Source of the DNA: Cyanidium caldarium
Taxonomy: Eukaryota > Rhodophyta > Bangiophyceae > Cyanidiales > Cyanidiaceae
Direction: 5' to 3'
Length of the DNA: 64,000 bases
Assembly (NCBI GenBank): GCA_026184775.1
Contig: JANCYW010000010.1
Span: 1 to 64,000 of the forward strand
Shown here: positions 10,253 through 20,893 of the stretch, in pieces
Layout of the letters: each line of letters opens with the position of its first letter
Numbering within the stretch: the first letter of the stretch is position 1
Program-made: the position numbers and the translations under genes
The notes under the pieces: generated by a model
Told to the model about the DNA's origin: nothing
The model's input: the letters and a program-made list of their open reading frames with translations, nothing else
The model's database searches: none

Positions 10253-13200
10253 CTACGTCATGTATCCGGTGCAGCTCGCGGCACCGCAGTGGCACGGCTC
10301 TCTCGCAGTGTCATCGTCATCACCGCTGGACAAATTGTAATGATAGGTGAGCTCCTCACCTTTCTTCACCGCGCGCGCCGTCAGAATCACAATCACCTGC
10401 CTCCCCGCCTCCTCCCCACCACCAATCCGATAGATCCTACTATAACAGTTCGGCTCGCAACTGTGATTGATGAACCTCGCGCCGTTGCCCTTCTCGGTCG
10501 CGTCCACGATGGTCTCCTCGTCGATGCGGAACATGTAACAGCCGATGCCGTGTCGGTTGTAGTACCGCTCGCGCACGTCCGACACCGGCGCCGCAATACA
10601 CTCGCCGGCGTACTCGATCACAAACGTCTCCGGTTCCAGGTCGCGCAGCGCAAACAACCCGAAGCCGGCGATGCGCGAGCGCAGCGGGATGCACGTGGCT
10701 CGCACGTCCGCCTGCATCTGCCGATACTGCTGCTTTTCGGCCGCCGTCGCCGTGGCGATCACGTACGTGGCTTTGACGGCCGGCGGGACACCCGTCGCCT
10801 CCGCCACGGGGATCTGCGGTGCCAGCGGCGCCTCGCCGCCGCCACTGCTGGGCACGTCACGGCGCTCAAACACCTCCACCGAACGGTGCACCGGCGCCAG
10901 AAAAGTCCACTTTTCCAACGCCGACCTCCGTCCCCGATACGGCTCCGTGCGCGCCGCTCCCGACGGATTCAGCGGCGGAGCGCCTATGCGGGTCGCCCGC
11001 GGCAACTGCGCCAGCAGCGCGCGCACCTCGGGCACGGCCAGTCCAAACGCCGCGTCGCCACCCAGACGCGCGTCCGGCGGCAAGCCCGTTACGCGTCGGG
11101 TCAGCGCCCGCCACACCGCCGCCGCGCTGTGCCCGTACAGCGTCAGCTGCGGGTCATCCCCACAGCGCAGCCGGAACAGCGGCCGACAGTCGCGATCCTC
11201 GGTGACGCTCAGAAAGTACAGCGTGCGCGCCCCCGGCCGCACCACACTCCAATACCGCCGCGCCACCAACAGACCTCGCGGCACGATAACGCCTCCCGAA
11301 CGCCATGCGGGCGCATCCGGATACACCACCTCCCCGACGTCCAACACGGTGAGCGCGCCGACGCGCACACCCGCCGCGCCCGCCAACTCCCCGTCGGAAA
11401 TGGGGCGACGAGCACACCACACGCCCTCCACCTCCGGCCAGTGCAGCGCCGACAGCTGCACGATGAGCGTGCCCGGCGCGAGGTCCCGATGCGCTGCGCA
11501 AAACGCCTGCAGCAAGCGTCCGTGGCGATACGCACATCGATTCCGTATGGCGCAGGGCACATGAAACATCGCGTCACACAGCCAGTAGGCACAACGGAAA
11601 GCGGCGCCGTCACCACCGCACACCGTGCAAGTTGCGCACCGCGTCGCTGCCACTCCCACCAACTCGCCACGCTCCGTATCCACCTCCACACCCTCAGCAC
11701 ACGCCGCACACACCGCATGCACCCACTCCGTCAGACCGTCGGCGCCGCTGACGCCCAACAACCGCCAAGCACGGGTGCTGCAATCCCCTCGCTGGCCACA
11801 GCGCACGCAGTGCCGAGTATCGGCAACGCGCACAACCTCCCGCAGATACCGAAACTCGACATCGGGCGCCCGCTCGTCCACTTCGACCTTCATCGCACGG
11901 GTCATGACACCATCACCGTTCATCATCACCAACGACTCCGCCTCTCCGGTGTCCTCTTTGCTCGCCGCTGCCGGCCTGGTGCACGTATCACAGAGCAACG
12001 CATCCCCCAGTCGCTCCGCTGCGCCCGCCAACTCGCCACCACACAGCACACACTCTGTGGGCGGCGCGCGAAACGCCCACCGCGGCAACGCTATCTCGGT
12101 GGATACCGTCTGACGCCTGTCTTCCTCCGCACCGCCACACGCAGCACACCGCCAGCGGTCCGCCGGTTCGGATTCTCCACGCAAACTGCACCGTCGGTGA
12201 TACGCCTCACCACAATAAGCACAGCACCGAACGCCCTCCCCCACGCACATCGTATCGCCACACGCGGCACAGCACTCGATGTCCGGGGAGAACGGCGGTC
12301 GGTTGGGAAACCGGGCGGTGACCGGATCCGCCGCCTCACTCGCGCCATAATAGATACCGTGCGCCGGCCGCTTCCGCTCCGTCTTCCCATTCTGGCGTCC
12401 CGTCGTCGTCGTCGTCGTCGTCGCCGTCTTGACCCGCGCCAGCCACCACGGCGGCTCCACATCGCCGAATCCCCAGTCGAGAGTCGCCAACGCCTCCGCC
12501 GCATCTGTCCCCGCGGCTCGCGGCCGCTTGGGCACGCGCTGCTCTTCGCATCGACGTTGCTGGCGTCGTCTCCGCTCCTCCTTCTTCCCACAATCTGGAC
12601 ACACGTATCGGGCATCCGGCTGCTCCACCAATCGCTGCCGCTCCTCTGGCGTCAACCGCCAACATTCGGCGTCGGCCCAGCGGCTGCACACGTCGCAGCA
12701 CACCATCAGGCGCGACACTGGCGCGTCGACCAAAAACGCCCGCTGACACACACAGCAGGCATCGCCGCGCCGCTGCGCCTCTACACAGCGCTCGCAGTAT
12801 TGACCCTCGCGTTCCACCTCGCGCTGCTCGCACGACACACAGCGGGGCTGGGGCGTGCAGCAGCGCCCCAGGAACGGGCCGCGACGCAGCGTCTGCTGCT
12901 GCGACTCGGGCAGGCAGCGCACGTGATAGCCGCGGTCGCAGCCGTCACAATACACCATGCTCGGCGCCGTCGGCTCCCGTACGCCCTCCCCACACACCTC
13001 ACAGCGCTTGCAGCGGACGCAGCACCAGTGGTAGCGCGACGTGGCCTCCCATAGCGACTCGTCGCGGCGCAGACCGGCACACATCCAGTGCAGCCGCGCC
13101 CCACACGCACTACAGCGCACGCAGCGCGCCGCTCGCAGCGTCATGCCCTTGCGTCGGCAGTCGCGACATCGCTCCAGCTCCTCCGCCAGCGGCACTTGGC

Positions 13201-13666
13201 GATACAGCAGCTGCGTCGCCGAGAGCACGCCCGCCACCACACGCTGCTCCCGGTGCACCGCACAGTACACCTGAGCAGCGCCGCGCACAACACCCGCTCC
13301 CGACAACACCGCACACCGAAAATGAAAGTACGTCCAACACTGCCGCGGACGGCCGTGCGCACACGTAATGGTCCCGCCCGGCCGCCTGCACACACTGCAC
13401 CGGATGGAGCGCCCGCGCCGCACCGCCTCCGCCAAGTGCGTAAACTCCAGTCGCTCCACCTCCTCGCACTCGGCACTGTATCGCGCGCACTGCTCATGCA
13501 CCCAGAAAGACCGCTTCGCCGGCGGCTTGGGCGCAAACGGACCCAGCAGTCGCCCCTCACCACACGGCTGGTCGCCCGCCCGCCCACACAACCCGCACGC
13601 CGGCTCTTCCCCACCCGGAATTCCCGTGCCACTTTCCGCCATCCCGTTCGTAGTGGTGGCCACCAT
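10253..13666 (-). CDS. Trithorax-type histone H3 lysine methyltransferase (PHD, FYR, SET)
   Basis: This 1137-residue nuclear protein has the architecture of plant ATX and animal MLL enzymes, which methylate H3K4. An extended PHD finger lies at about 24-140, followed by a run of Cys/His PHD fingers to about 370 and another near 460-520. A second extended PHD is followed by FYRN/FYRC-like segments (core GGVIVPRGLLVARRYWSVV). The C-terminus is a SET domain with the GFGLFAL, RFINHSCEPNC and GEELTYHYN motifs; the post-SET is CHCGAASC. All the usual SAM- and zinc-binding residues are visible. The ATG at 13666 sits in a CCACC context. It is divergent from the HtrA gene (187 bp apart). A long plus-strand frame opposite it is a shadow. 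Substrate position is inferred from the family. Confidence 0.92.
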   Translation of the reverse strand: MVATTTNGMAESGTGIPGGEEPACGLCGRAGDQPCGEGRLLGPFAPKPPAKRSFWVHEQCARYSAECEEVERLEFTHLAEAVRRGRSIRCSVCRRPGGTITCAHGRPRQCWTYFHFRCAVLSGAGVVRGAAQVYCAVHREQRVVAGVLSATQLLYRQVPLAEELERCRDCRRKGMTLRAARCVRCSACGARLHWMCAGLRRDESLWEATSRYHWCCVRCKRCEVCGEGVREPTAPSMVYCDGCDRGYHVRCLPESQQQTLRRGPFLGRCCTPQPRCVSCEQREVEREGQYCERCVEAQRRGDACCVCQRAFLVDAPVSRLMVCCDVCSRWADAECWRLTPEERQRLVEQPDARYVCPDCGKKEERRRRQQRRCEEQRVPKRPRAAGTDAAEALATLDWGFGDVEPPWWLARVKTATTTTTTTGRQNGKTERKRPAHGIYYGASEAADPVTARFPNRPPFSPDIECCAACGDTMCVGEGVRCCAYCGEAYHRRCSLRGESEPADRWRCAACGGAEEDRRQTVSTEIALPRWAFRAPPTECVLCGGELAGAAERLGDALLCDTCTRPAAASKEDTGEAESLVMMNGDGVMTRAMKVEVDERAPDVEFRYLREVVRVADTRHCVRCGQRGDCSTRAWRLLGVSGADGLTEWVHAVCAACAEGVEVDTERGELVGVAATRCATCTVCGGDGAAFRCAYWLCDAMFHVPCAIRNRCAYRHGRLLQAFCAAHRDLAPGTLIVQLSALHWPEVEGVWCARRPISDGELAGAAGVRVGALTVLDVGEVVYPDAPAWRSGGVIVPRGLLVARRYWSVVRPGARTLYFLSVTEDRDCRPLFRLRCGDDPQLTLYGHSAAAVWRALTRRVTGLPPDARLGGDAAFGLAVPEVRALLAQLPRATRIGAPPLNPSGAARTEPYRGRRSALEKWTFLAPVHRSVEVFERRDVPSSGGGEAPLAPQIPVAEATGVPPAVKATYVIATATAAEKQQYRQMQADVRATCIPLRSRIAGFGLFALRDLEPETFVIEYAGECIAAPVSDVRERYYNRHGIGCYMFRIDEETIVDATEKGNGARFINHSCEPNCYSRIYRIGGGEEAGRQVIVILTARAVKKGEELTYHYNLSSGDDDDTAREPCHCGAASCTGYMT

Positions 13667-13853
13667 GGCTGCCTCCTAAACTCTTTACCTTCTCTTTCGC
13701 GTCAACATGGCGCTGCCGGTCTCTCTCTCTCTCTGTCGCCCATAAACTGTCCTGCGCGCAGCGGCCCCGCAAACCGAAGCGCCGCGCCAAAACCAAATCG
13801 AACGGGGAGGCGCTGGTCGGGCGAAGCGGAGACGTCGCCTGCACCTGTGCACG

Positions 13854-15167
13854 ATGCAATCACTGCGGCGAGCGCTCTGGACAGCGAGAGGGGTTTGGAG
13901 TCGTCGTGGACTGCAACAGAGTGCTCCGCATCCCTTCAGACGCGTACCTGGTGCGTACCGTCGCTCATGGGCTCGAGCAGCCGCCCTGACGGCGGCGGCG
14001 GCGGCGGTGAGTGGCGTGGCTGCGCTCTCGTACTGGGTCGATCACGCCAACACACCCCTTTTCGAGCGGTATACGTGGCGGGCGCGCATGGAGGAAGCCG
14101 CGCTGTCGCCCGATGTCGCTCCGGAAATCCATAAAGGGGCGCGCCGCGCGGATGCACCGCTCACCCGCTACACTGTGGCGGATGCTGTGGCCCGCGTGGC
14201 CCCGGCGGTGGTGAACATCACCGTGACGCTGACGACGGGTGATCGTTGGGCGTTCGGGCCATTCTTTCCGCAACCGTCCGTCGCGCAGTCTACCGGCTCG
14301 GGGTTCATCTTTGACGACCGCGAGGGATTGGTGCTGACCAACGCGCACGTGGTGTCGGAGATGCGCAACACGTCGCAGGCCGCCGAGATGCGTGTCACCC
14401 TGCAGGACGGGCGCAGTTTTACGGGCGTGGTGGAGAGTGTGGATGCGCTCACCGACTTGGCGGTGGTGCGCATCCGGGACGCGGGCGACAGCTTGCCGGC
14501 GGCGCCGCTGGGCACCTCGGCCACTCTGCGCGCCGGCGAGTGGGTCATTGCGGTGGGCAGCCCGCTCATGCTGGCCAACACGGTCACGTTCGGCATTGTG
14601 AGTGCGGCACATCGGGAGAGCTTCGAGCTCGGTCTGCCGATGGCGGCGCCCAAGGTGGCGTTCATTCAGACCGACGCCGCCATCAACATCGGCAACAGCG
14701 GCGGTCCGCTGGTCAACCTGGACGGCGAGGTGATCGGCATCAACTCGCTCAAGGCGCTCAGCTCGGATGGCATCTCCTTCGCGCTGCCCATCGATGTGGC
14801 CAAAGAGGTGGTGGCGCAGCTGCGACAACACGGCCGGGTGGTGCGGCCGTTCCTCGGGTTGAAACTGATCACCCTCACGCCGGCTTTGGCCGAGGAGCTG
14901 CGGCGACGCTCGGGCGGCGCCTTCCCGCCCGACGTCCACCAGGGCGTGTGCGTGCCGCAGGTGTTGCCCGGCGGGCCGGCGGACCGGGGCGGTCTACGCG
15001 CCGGCGATGTCATCGTCGAATTCGACGGCCGGCCGGTGCGCACCACGCGCGACCTGCTCGACCTGCTCGGCGACAACATCCAGCGCCCGGTGCCGGTGGT
15101 GGTGTTGCGCGGCCAGGCGCCCACACGCCTCACGCTGCAAGTGACACCCGAACAGGCCAAGGTGTAA
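13854..15167 (+). CDS. HtrA/DegP-type serine protease, probably mitochondrial
   Basis: The 437-residue protein has an Arg-rich N-terminus without acidic residues (1-40), then a hydrophobic segment (about 42-60), as in mitochondrial HtrA2/Omi, which is anchored in the inner membrane facing the intermembrane space. The trypsin-like domain carries the triad His165 (TNAHVV), Asp201 (DLAVV) and Ser282 (GNSGGP). One PDZ domain follows (about 330-430) with the GLRAGDVIVEFDG motif. It degrades or refolds damaged proteins. The end is 16 bp from the end of the convergent V-ATPase gene, so the two transcripts probably overlap. A plastid or other location is possible, but the presequence looks mitochondrial. 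Confidence 0.9.
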   Translation: MQSLRRALWTARGVWSRRGLQQSAPHPFRRVPGAYRRSWARAAALTAAAAAVSGVAALSYWVDHANTPLFERYTWRARMEEAALSPDVAPEIHKGARRADAPLTRYTVADAVARVAPAVVNITVTLTTGDRWAFGPFFPQPSVAQSTGSGFIFDDREGLVLTNAHVVSEMRNTSQAAEMRVTLQDGRSFTGVVESVDALTDLAVVRIRDAGDSLPAAPLGTSATLRAGEWVIAVGSPLMLANTVTFGIVSAAHRESFELGLPMAAPKVAFIQTDAAINIGNSGGPLVNLDGEVIGINSLKALSSDGISFALPIDVAKEVVAQLRQHGRVVRPFLGLKLITLTPALAEELRRRSGGAFPPDVHQGVCVPQVLPGGPADRGGLRAGDVIVEFDGRPVRTTRDLLDLLGDNIQRPVPVVVLRGQAPTRLTLQVTPEQAKV

Positions 15168-15183
15168 AGCGGCAGAGTGCATT

Positions 15184-16041
15184 TCAAAGGGGCAGCAGTT
15201 CGGGATCGTGGCCGGCGGCTTGCTCCAGCAATCCTAGGCGCTCGCTGCCGCCGCTGCAGCCATCCCCGAAAGCGGCCGCGTCGAAAGCGGCAAACGCCTG
15301 CACCGCCCGGCGGGCACGCTCCGCCGCCGCCTGCGCATCCCGCTTCTCCAGCTCGCGTTTCTTGCGATTCTGCACCAGCTTGAGCCGGAAAAACTCCTCG
15401 CGCTCCTGCTCATCGAGCTCGCTCACAATGTACGCCAGCGTCTCCTCGAAGCGCGGGATGACCACATTCTCTAGTGCGTTCACCCGCCGGTTGGTGATCT
15501 TGATGGCCTCGTCCAGGACGATGAAGCTCGTCTGCAGCGACGCCAAACGCACGTACGCATCCAGCGCTGCGCGGAACGCCTCGCGACTGGCGGCCACCTG
15601 CTGTCCGCCCTTGCCCAACCCGGCATAGGTGGTGTGCAGCGCGCGGCCGTGCCCCTCACCGCCCGTATCGCCCTCCGCCAGCGAGGGCGTCTCAGCGCGC
15701 TGTCGACACTCGAAGCACGGGATCTGCACGCCGGCCACGTTCTCCGCGGTGGTGCTCACGCGCAACGTGGCCCGGTGCACGCTCTCCTGTATCACGTGTT
15801 TCAGATCTTCCCCGGCGGCGTACTTGGCGGCAGTGAGCGCGAACAGCGCCTCGCGCAGCTTGACGGCGCACGCCTCTTTCAGCTCCAGGATCTGTCGCAG
15901 CAGGCCGCGGAACCGCACCAACAGCGCGTCGGCCTTCTTCTTCAGCATCGCGTGTCCTCTGCGAGCGCCGCCCAACCGCGCCTTGATCTGCGTCAGCGCC
16001 ATGCGCGACGGCACCACCGGCACGCCACCTCGCTGACTCAT
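15184..16041 (-). CDS. VMA8: V-type proton ATPase subunit D
   Basis: The product of 285 residues is the central rotor-shaft subunit of the V1 sector, which couples ATP hydrolysis to proton pumping into the vacuole and endomembranes. The start is the ATG giving [16 protein letters not shown]; family members begin with a very similar VxPTRMxL segment. Two long antiparallel helices are visible at about 12-75 ([19 protein letters not shown]) and 155-230, the second containing the conserved [14 protein letters not shown] Gly-rich insert of about 15 residues near 115 is unusual, and the C-terminal tail is Ala-rich. An upstream frame extension lacks an ATG that aligns with the family. Convergent with HtrA. 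Confidence 0.95.
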   Translation of the reverse strand: MSQRGGVPVVPSRMALTQIKARLGGARRGHAMLKKKADALLVRFRGLLRQILELKEACAVKLREALFALTAAKYAAGEDLKHVIQESVHRATLRVSTTAENVAGVQIPCFECRQRAETPSLAEGDTGGEGHGRALHTTYAGLGKGGQQVAASREAFRAALDAYVRLASLQTSFIVLDEAIKITNRRVNALENVVIPRFEETLAYIVSELDEQEREEFFRLKLVQNRKKRELEKRDAQAAAERARRAVQAFAAFDAAAFGDGCSGGSERLGLLEQAAGHDPELLPL

Positions 16042-16303
16042 CGCCAGGTGCGTGCGCGTGGGAGAGACGAGAGCGAGCGCGGCAACGCGATCCTCTCGCC
16101 GCGCGAGCAGCAACGACAAAGTGCTGACACGGCCCGGTCGCTCTGCGCGCGCACAACCCTCAGCGACATGTCCAGGCGCGCACACACAGACACAGACACA
16201 GACAGATAGCGACCATCGCGTTCACTCATTTATGTCCACGGCGTTATTTGGTCAAGCGCCCGACGCTTTGCAAACCCACTCCACACCCCGTCCTCCCACC
16301 CGA

Positions 16304-16741
16304 TCAGGCCACGTCCTCCTCCTGCAAAATGAAACCGGTGCCACCGCATTGGGTGCACTTGAGCTTGCCGAGCCCGAAACACACCTCGCACTCCACGCCG
16401 CCCTGCTTGCCGCGGCCGCCGCAGCGGTCACAACGCACCTTGCCGCGCGCCAGACACACCGGGCACCGCAGCGAGCGCCGCGGATGCGGGCGGCGGACGT
16501 TGGGCGGCGGCGCATCCGGTATCATGTTTCGCAACGGCACGTCGTCGTCCATTTCCGGGTGCGCGCTCATGCTCTGCGTCCGCCGGGCGAACACCCGCTC
16601 CGGGCGTCCCGAGCGCTGCCGTCGGTGCGCGAGCGGCTCGGTCCGGCGGTGCCCTCGCAGTGCCGTCGGATGCGCCACAAACGCGCCCATCAAACTGCCG
16701 CCCAATATGGTGGTCGACATGGTCCCCGGACGCGTGCTCAT
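16304..16741 (-). CDS. Small DnaJ-type zinc-finger protein
   Basis: The 145-residue product ends in a cysteine-rich region with four CxxC motifs, three followed by a Gly-rich turn (CPVCLARGKVRCDRCGGRG, CEVCFGLGKLKCTQCGGTG). This is the zinc-binding fold of DnaJ cysteine-rich domains, and also of stand-alone plastid chaperones such as BSD2. The N-terminal 90 residues are basic and could be a transit peptide. The start is the ATG at 16741; the open frame continues upstream through a CA-repeat and is not used. A role in folding or redox in an organelle is inferred from the fold only. Confidence 0.7.
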   Translation of the reverse strand: MSTRPGTMSTTILGGSLMGAFVAHPTALRGHRRTEPLAHRRQRSGRPERVFARRTQSMSAHPEMDDDVPLRNMIPDAPPPNVRRPHPRRSLRCPVCLARGKVRCDRCGGRGKQGGVECEVCFGLGKLKCTQCGGTGFILQEEDVA

Positions 16742-16987
16742 CCCGCCGGGAAACACTGGCCAACGCCGTAAAGCACACACACACACACCCTGTACCGTGG
16801 TCGGCACGACGCTGGTGCGCGCGCCAGCCCGGTGCCGCGTCCGATCCACACCCACACACGCACGCCGATCGCGCGCACCGAGAGATCGACACACACACAC
16901 ACACACCGACCGTCGACAGGAGCCTCACTTGCACGCATCCGACCACGCGTTTACGGCCTCTCGGTCGGGGGGGGCGGGTCGATCTCG

Positions 16988-19369
16988 CTACGGCGACCGG
17001 TCTGACAGCGCCGACAGCAGATAATCGATGCGTGGCAGGGAGGCCGATGGTGATCCGGCCATCTCCACATCGAAGCCGTCCGACTGATCGGCTTGGTGCG
17101 CGCGCCGTCGCTGCTGCCACATGCGCACCGAACCGGCCTCGTCGGCGGTCACCAGCGTGAGTGCATCGTCCACCTCGCGGCACCAGATGGTGTTCAGGCC
17201 GTCGTGGTGTACGTGCTGTTGCAGCACTGGGGTGATCTCTGGTGGCAGCAGACCGCGCTTGCCCTTGCGGGCCGGCGGCAGCGTGTCCATCGCCAGATCC
17301 CACACGCATAGTTTTGCGTCCTGGCCCACGCTGAACAGGCGGTACGTGCCTGCGGTGGTCGATTTGGGCAACTGCACCGCCGGCACCTCGTCGGTCGGAG
17401 GCGGTGATGGCGGCTGTTCCCACTCCAACGCCGTCACAAAGCTGGAGTGGCCGACGCCGTGCAGCATGCAGGTGGCTGTCGCCGCCTCTTTGTTGCTCAT
17501 CACCCGCCATATCATCACCAAATCGTCCTCGCCGCCGGTGGCCAGGTAGTGCGCATCGGGCGACCATGCCGCGCACAGTACCGCCCCGTAATGCGACGAC
17601 AAGCTGGCCACGCATCGAGCCGGACCACTGGCGGCGCCCGGCCACGCCAAAATCCGCAGCGAGCCGTCGCGACACGTGCACGCCAACCGGTCGCCGGCCA
17701 ACGCCAAACTGGTGATCGCCATACCGCTCGACAACGCCACCACACACCGAAAGTTGGCACTGGCAGCAGCGGTGGTGGTGGCATCCAGACCCAGCTCGTG
17801 ACAAAACACCATTCCGTTGCCGTGCCCGGCCAGCAGGTGTCCGCCGTGCGGCGTCACCGTCAGACAGGTCACCATCAGATGCTTGGCGCCGTCGGCCTTG
17901 CTGGTCAACTCCGGCGGCGCCGACACGCACCGATACCCGTCGTCCGCACTGCCCAGCGGATTGCGGTGCACCAGGATGTCGCCGTTGGCGAATCCCACCA
18001 CCAACACCAGCACGTCCCTGTCTGGCAACAGGAACAGCCGGTGGCACGTGGGCAACACACGAAAGCGCATCTTCTGCAACACCGCGCTGGTCTCGTCGCC
18101 ACGCACCACATACAACTGATCGCGGTAGTTGAGCGACACGAGCGGCACGTTCAGGTCGCCTGCTGAGGTCGTCTCGATGGTATCGGCACGGCGGTCGCCG
18201 TCGCTCGCGGCCACCTCCGCGTCCGCCATAGCCTCGCTGGTGTTGTCCAGCAGGGTGCGGCCGCGGTTGATCCTCGAGGCTGTCGGTGGCGATCCGGCCG
18301 CACCGCGCTGGGCACTCCGCTGGCCGCGCAGACCGTACGCGCCCAGGGCGTCGGTGTGGCCGCTCGACATCCCTGTGGCCGCCCGGCTCGATCCCAGCGC
18401 CAGCAACTCCGGAGCGATTTTCGGCCGTCCCGCCGCGGCCGCATCCGCTGCCCCGTCTGCACGGCTGCTGGCGACAGTGCTACTCTCTGTCTTGACGGAT
18501 GCCGCGCGTCGGCGTCCGAACAGGCCTCTGCGCTCTCGCGGCGGCGCTGAGGTGACCGCCGGCGGCGGCGGCGTGGTCGACGCCTGTCGCAACTCATCCA
18601 CGCCCCGCGCGCTTTTGGGAGCCGTCGCCAAGTCCACCCCACCCGACAGACTGCGCCCTCGCCAATCACGCGTACTCTCCGCCTGCGCCGATCGCTCCAG
18701 CTCAGCGTTCATCAGCAGCATCTCCAACAGACACCGCCGCACCAGCACGACGCACGCCTGGGTGCCGCGCGTACCCCAGCCGTAGCTGACGTGCCGCGCA
18801 TTGGCCAGCCCGTCGCCGCCATACCGGGAGCCGTGCGGTTGTGACCCCTCCGCGGTAGCGCCGGAGCTGCCCGCATGGGCGTTACCACCGCCGCCGCCGC
18901 CGCCGCCACCACCACCCAGTCCCACGATTCCTGCACCCGAGCTGGCAAACGACGTCAGTCGACTCAGCACGCTGGTGCCCCGTCGCGACGGCCCGGCCGG
19001 CGCCTGCCCTGCCGCCGGCAACTCCGACGGAGAGCGCAGCTCGGTGGTATACAGGTACTCCGCTTGCCAGTGATGCACCAGCTGGTACCGACCGTCGCCG
19101 GGCACTTCAAAATTCGCTCGCAGCGCCTTGCGCGGACTGCGCAACCCCGGACTGCCCGGCGACGCCGGCGCATAACTCGCCAAGCTGGTCAGACCGACCG
19201 GCGGGCCCTCGGCGCTGGTGGCGCTGTTCGGCCCCTTCACCAGGCCGCTGCCGTCGCCACCGCCGCCCGACCGCCCGCCGTGTCCGCCGCCGAACAGATT
19301 GCCCCAGGCGGAGCCGAACGCCCCCACACCCGCCGTGGGCGACGATCTCGAACGCTGGTGCGCACTCAT
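16988..19369 (-). CDS. WD40 protein of the WDR20/CreC family
   Basis: The 793-residue protein has a low-complexity first half (Gly runs, Ser/Ala-rich) and a WD40 propeller from about residue 440. The signature segments of WDR20 and fungal CreC are present: ATGGEDDLVMIWRV, then GHSSFVTALEW, then RLFSVGQDAKLCVWDL, and a final blade near the end. WDR20 and CreC bind and activate deubiquitinases (USP12/USP46, CreB), so a similar role is likely here. The start is MSAHQRS at 19369; earlier codons are open but lack an ATG. A Gly run of about 11 near residue 165 is encoded by a GCC/CCG repeat. Confidence 0.8.
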   Translation of the reverse strand: MSAHQRSRSSPTAGVGAFGSAWGNLFGGGHGGRSGGGGDGSGLVKGPNSATSAEGPPVGLTSLASYAPASPGSPGLRSPRKALRANFEVPGDGRYQLVHHWQAEYLYTTELRSPSELPAAGQAPAGPSRRGTSVLSRLTSFASSGAGIVGLGGGGGGGGGGGNAHAGSSGATAEGSQPHGSRYGGDGLANARHVSYGWGTRGTQACVVLVRRCLLEMLLMNAELERSAQAESTRDWRGRSLSGGVDLATAPKSARGVDELRQASTTPPPPAVTSAPPRERRGLFGRRRAASVKTESSTVASSRADGAADAAAAGRPKIAPELLALGSSRAATGMSSGHTDALGAYGLRGQRSAQRGAAGSPPTASRINRGRTLLDNTSEAMADAEVAASDGDRRADTIETTSAGDLNVPLVSLNYRDQLYVVRGDETSAVLQKMRFRVLPTCHRLFLLPDRDVLVLVVGFANGDILVHRNPLGSADDGYRCVSAPPELTSKADGAKHLMVTCLTVTPHGGHLLAGHGNGMVFCHELGLDATTTAAASANFRCVVALSSGMAITSLALAGDRLACTCRDGSLRILAWPGAASGPARCVASLSSHYGAVLCAAWSPDAHYLATGGEDDLVMIWRVMSNKEAATATCMLHGVGHSSFVTALEWEQPPSPPPTDEVPAVQLPKSTTAGTYRLFSVGQDAKLCVWDLAMDTLPPARKGKRGLLPPEITPVLQQHVHHDGLNTIWCREVDDALTLVTADEAGSVRMWQQRRRAHQADQSDGFDVEMAGSPSASLPRIDYLLSALSDRSP

Positions 19370-19900
19370 GGACGTCTCAGCACGACGGCGGAAACATGTT
19401 GTGGGGCGTCGGGCGCAAGCGGCCGCGGACAAGCGTGGGGAGAGGCGACGACGTAGAACGCACCACAACGACCACGCTGTAGCACGCGTAGAGCCGGACC
19501 GCCGTCTGGGAAGGTGGATGCACTGAATGAATGCGTATGATACGGAGGAGATGCAAAGGCAAGAGGCTGTGACGGGGAGGCGGAGAGTGTGACGGTGGGC
19601 ATACCGAGTGGGTCACGTGCCCCAGCACCGCGACGGGACCGCCTTTCGCAGAGACCAGAAGGAGTCGGCTCCATCACGGCGATAGCTGCATGCGCACTCC
19701 TCTTTATGCAGTGCATTCCGCACCTGCCCGCGGTGATGAGACTCGGTGCTGCTGCTCTGCACCCCCCTGTACCAATAAATAGCGACAATCCGACCCAATT
19801 TGTGCCACGCATCGCCGCGCATCGCCGCAGCGCGCCGCCGGGACCGATCTTGATGCCGTTCCGCTTCAAGTACTCTCGCGTTGGCCGATCGCTCCTGCCT

Positions 19901-20725
19901 ATGTCGGATCGCGGCGGCTTCTCTGGCGGTGCGCGCGGACGATCGGACCGCGGTGGGCGTGATGGCCGTGGACGGGGCCGCGGTCGTGGACGCGGACGGG
20001 GACGCGGTGGTGCTCGTGGACGCGGCGGCGCCGAGGGCGAGGGCGAGTGGGTGCCCACCACCAAACTGGGACGCCTGGTGAAAGACGGCAAGATCACCTC
20101 GCTGGAACACATCTACCTGTTCTCTCTCCCGATCAAAGAGGCTGGTATTATAGATCACTTTCTGGGGCCGAAACTGCAGGACGAGGTGCTGAAGATCATG
20201 CCCATCCAGAAGCAGACGCGCGCCGGGCAGCGCACCCGCTTCAAGGCCATCGTGGTGGTAGGCGACTGCAACGGCCACATCGGACTGGGCGTGAAGAGCG
20301 CCAAGGAGGTGGCCACGGCGATTCGCGGCGCCATGATCGCCGCCAAGCTGGCGGTGGTGCCGGTGCGGCGCGGCTTCTGGGGCAGCCGCCTCGGCCTGCC
20401 CCACACCGTGCCCTGCAAGGTGAGCGGCAAGGCCGGCTCGGTCACCCTGCGGCTGGTGCCCGCGCCGCGCGGCGCCGGCATCGTGGCCGCGCGCGTACCC
20501 AAGAAGATCCTCCAGTTTGCCGGCCTGCACGACGTGTACACGCAGTGCACCGGCCACTCAAAAACCCTCAGCAATTTCGCCAAGGCCACCTTTGACGCCC
20601 TCAAAAACTCGTACGCCTTTCTCACACCCGATCTGTGGAGGGAGACCAAGTTCACCGCGCCGCCCTCCGAGGAGTTCGCGCTGTACCTCTCCAAATTGGA
20701 AAAGAACCCCACCGCCAACCCGTAA
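19901..20725 (+). CDS. RPS2: 40S ribosomal protein uS5 (S2)
   Basis: The 274-residue protein is cytosolic uS5. After an RG-rich tail (residues about 8-45, GRGRGRGR), the conserved core begins with [16 protein letters not shown], then the S5 double-stranded RNA-binding fold ([20 protein letters not shown]) and the C-terminal S5 domain. The length matches eukaryotic S2. RG repeats are known arginine-methylation sites in this family. The ATG at 19901 gives the typical MSDRGG-like start; the open frame upstream is not used. An A-rich 3' flank (AATAAAAAT at 20746) could serve in 3'-end formation. Confidence 0.97.
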   Translation: MSDRGGFSGGARGRSDRGGRDGRGRGRGRGRGRGRGGARGRGGAEGEGEWVPTTKLGRLVKDGKITSLEHIYLFSLPIKEAGIIDHFLGPKLQDEVLKIMPIQKQTRAGQRTRFKAIVVVGDCNGHIGLGVKSAKEVATAIRGAMIAAKLAVVPVRRGFWGSRLGLPHTVPCKVSGKAGSVTLRLVPAPRGAGIVAARVPKKILQFAGLHDVYTQCTGHSKTLSNFAKATFDALKNSYAFLTPDLWRETKFTAPPSEEFALYLSKLEKNPTANP

Positions 20726-20893
20726 ACGAGGACTCGGTATGCTGTGAATAAAAATGGGAAACAGGAGCGGGTGTCGTTGATTTCCGCCTGTTCGTAGCCG
20801 CCCAGGGGGGCATCGAGTCCGCGCACGCCTCCGAATGGCGGCGCGCGTGGGCGCCGCCCTCTTTTCCGTGCGCGAATTCGCCGGTCGCCATCG

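Noticed and set aside
10031-13054. 1007-codon plus-strand frame opposite the SET-domain gene
   Set aside because: It is a His/Arg/Thr-rich antisense shadow of the PHD/SET gene, whose own frame has many intact motifs.
16428-18047. 539-codon minus-strand frame overlapping the WDR20-like gene
   Set aside because: It is a second frame on the same strand with Arg/Gly/Ala-rich shadow composition; the WD40 frame is the real one.
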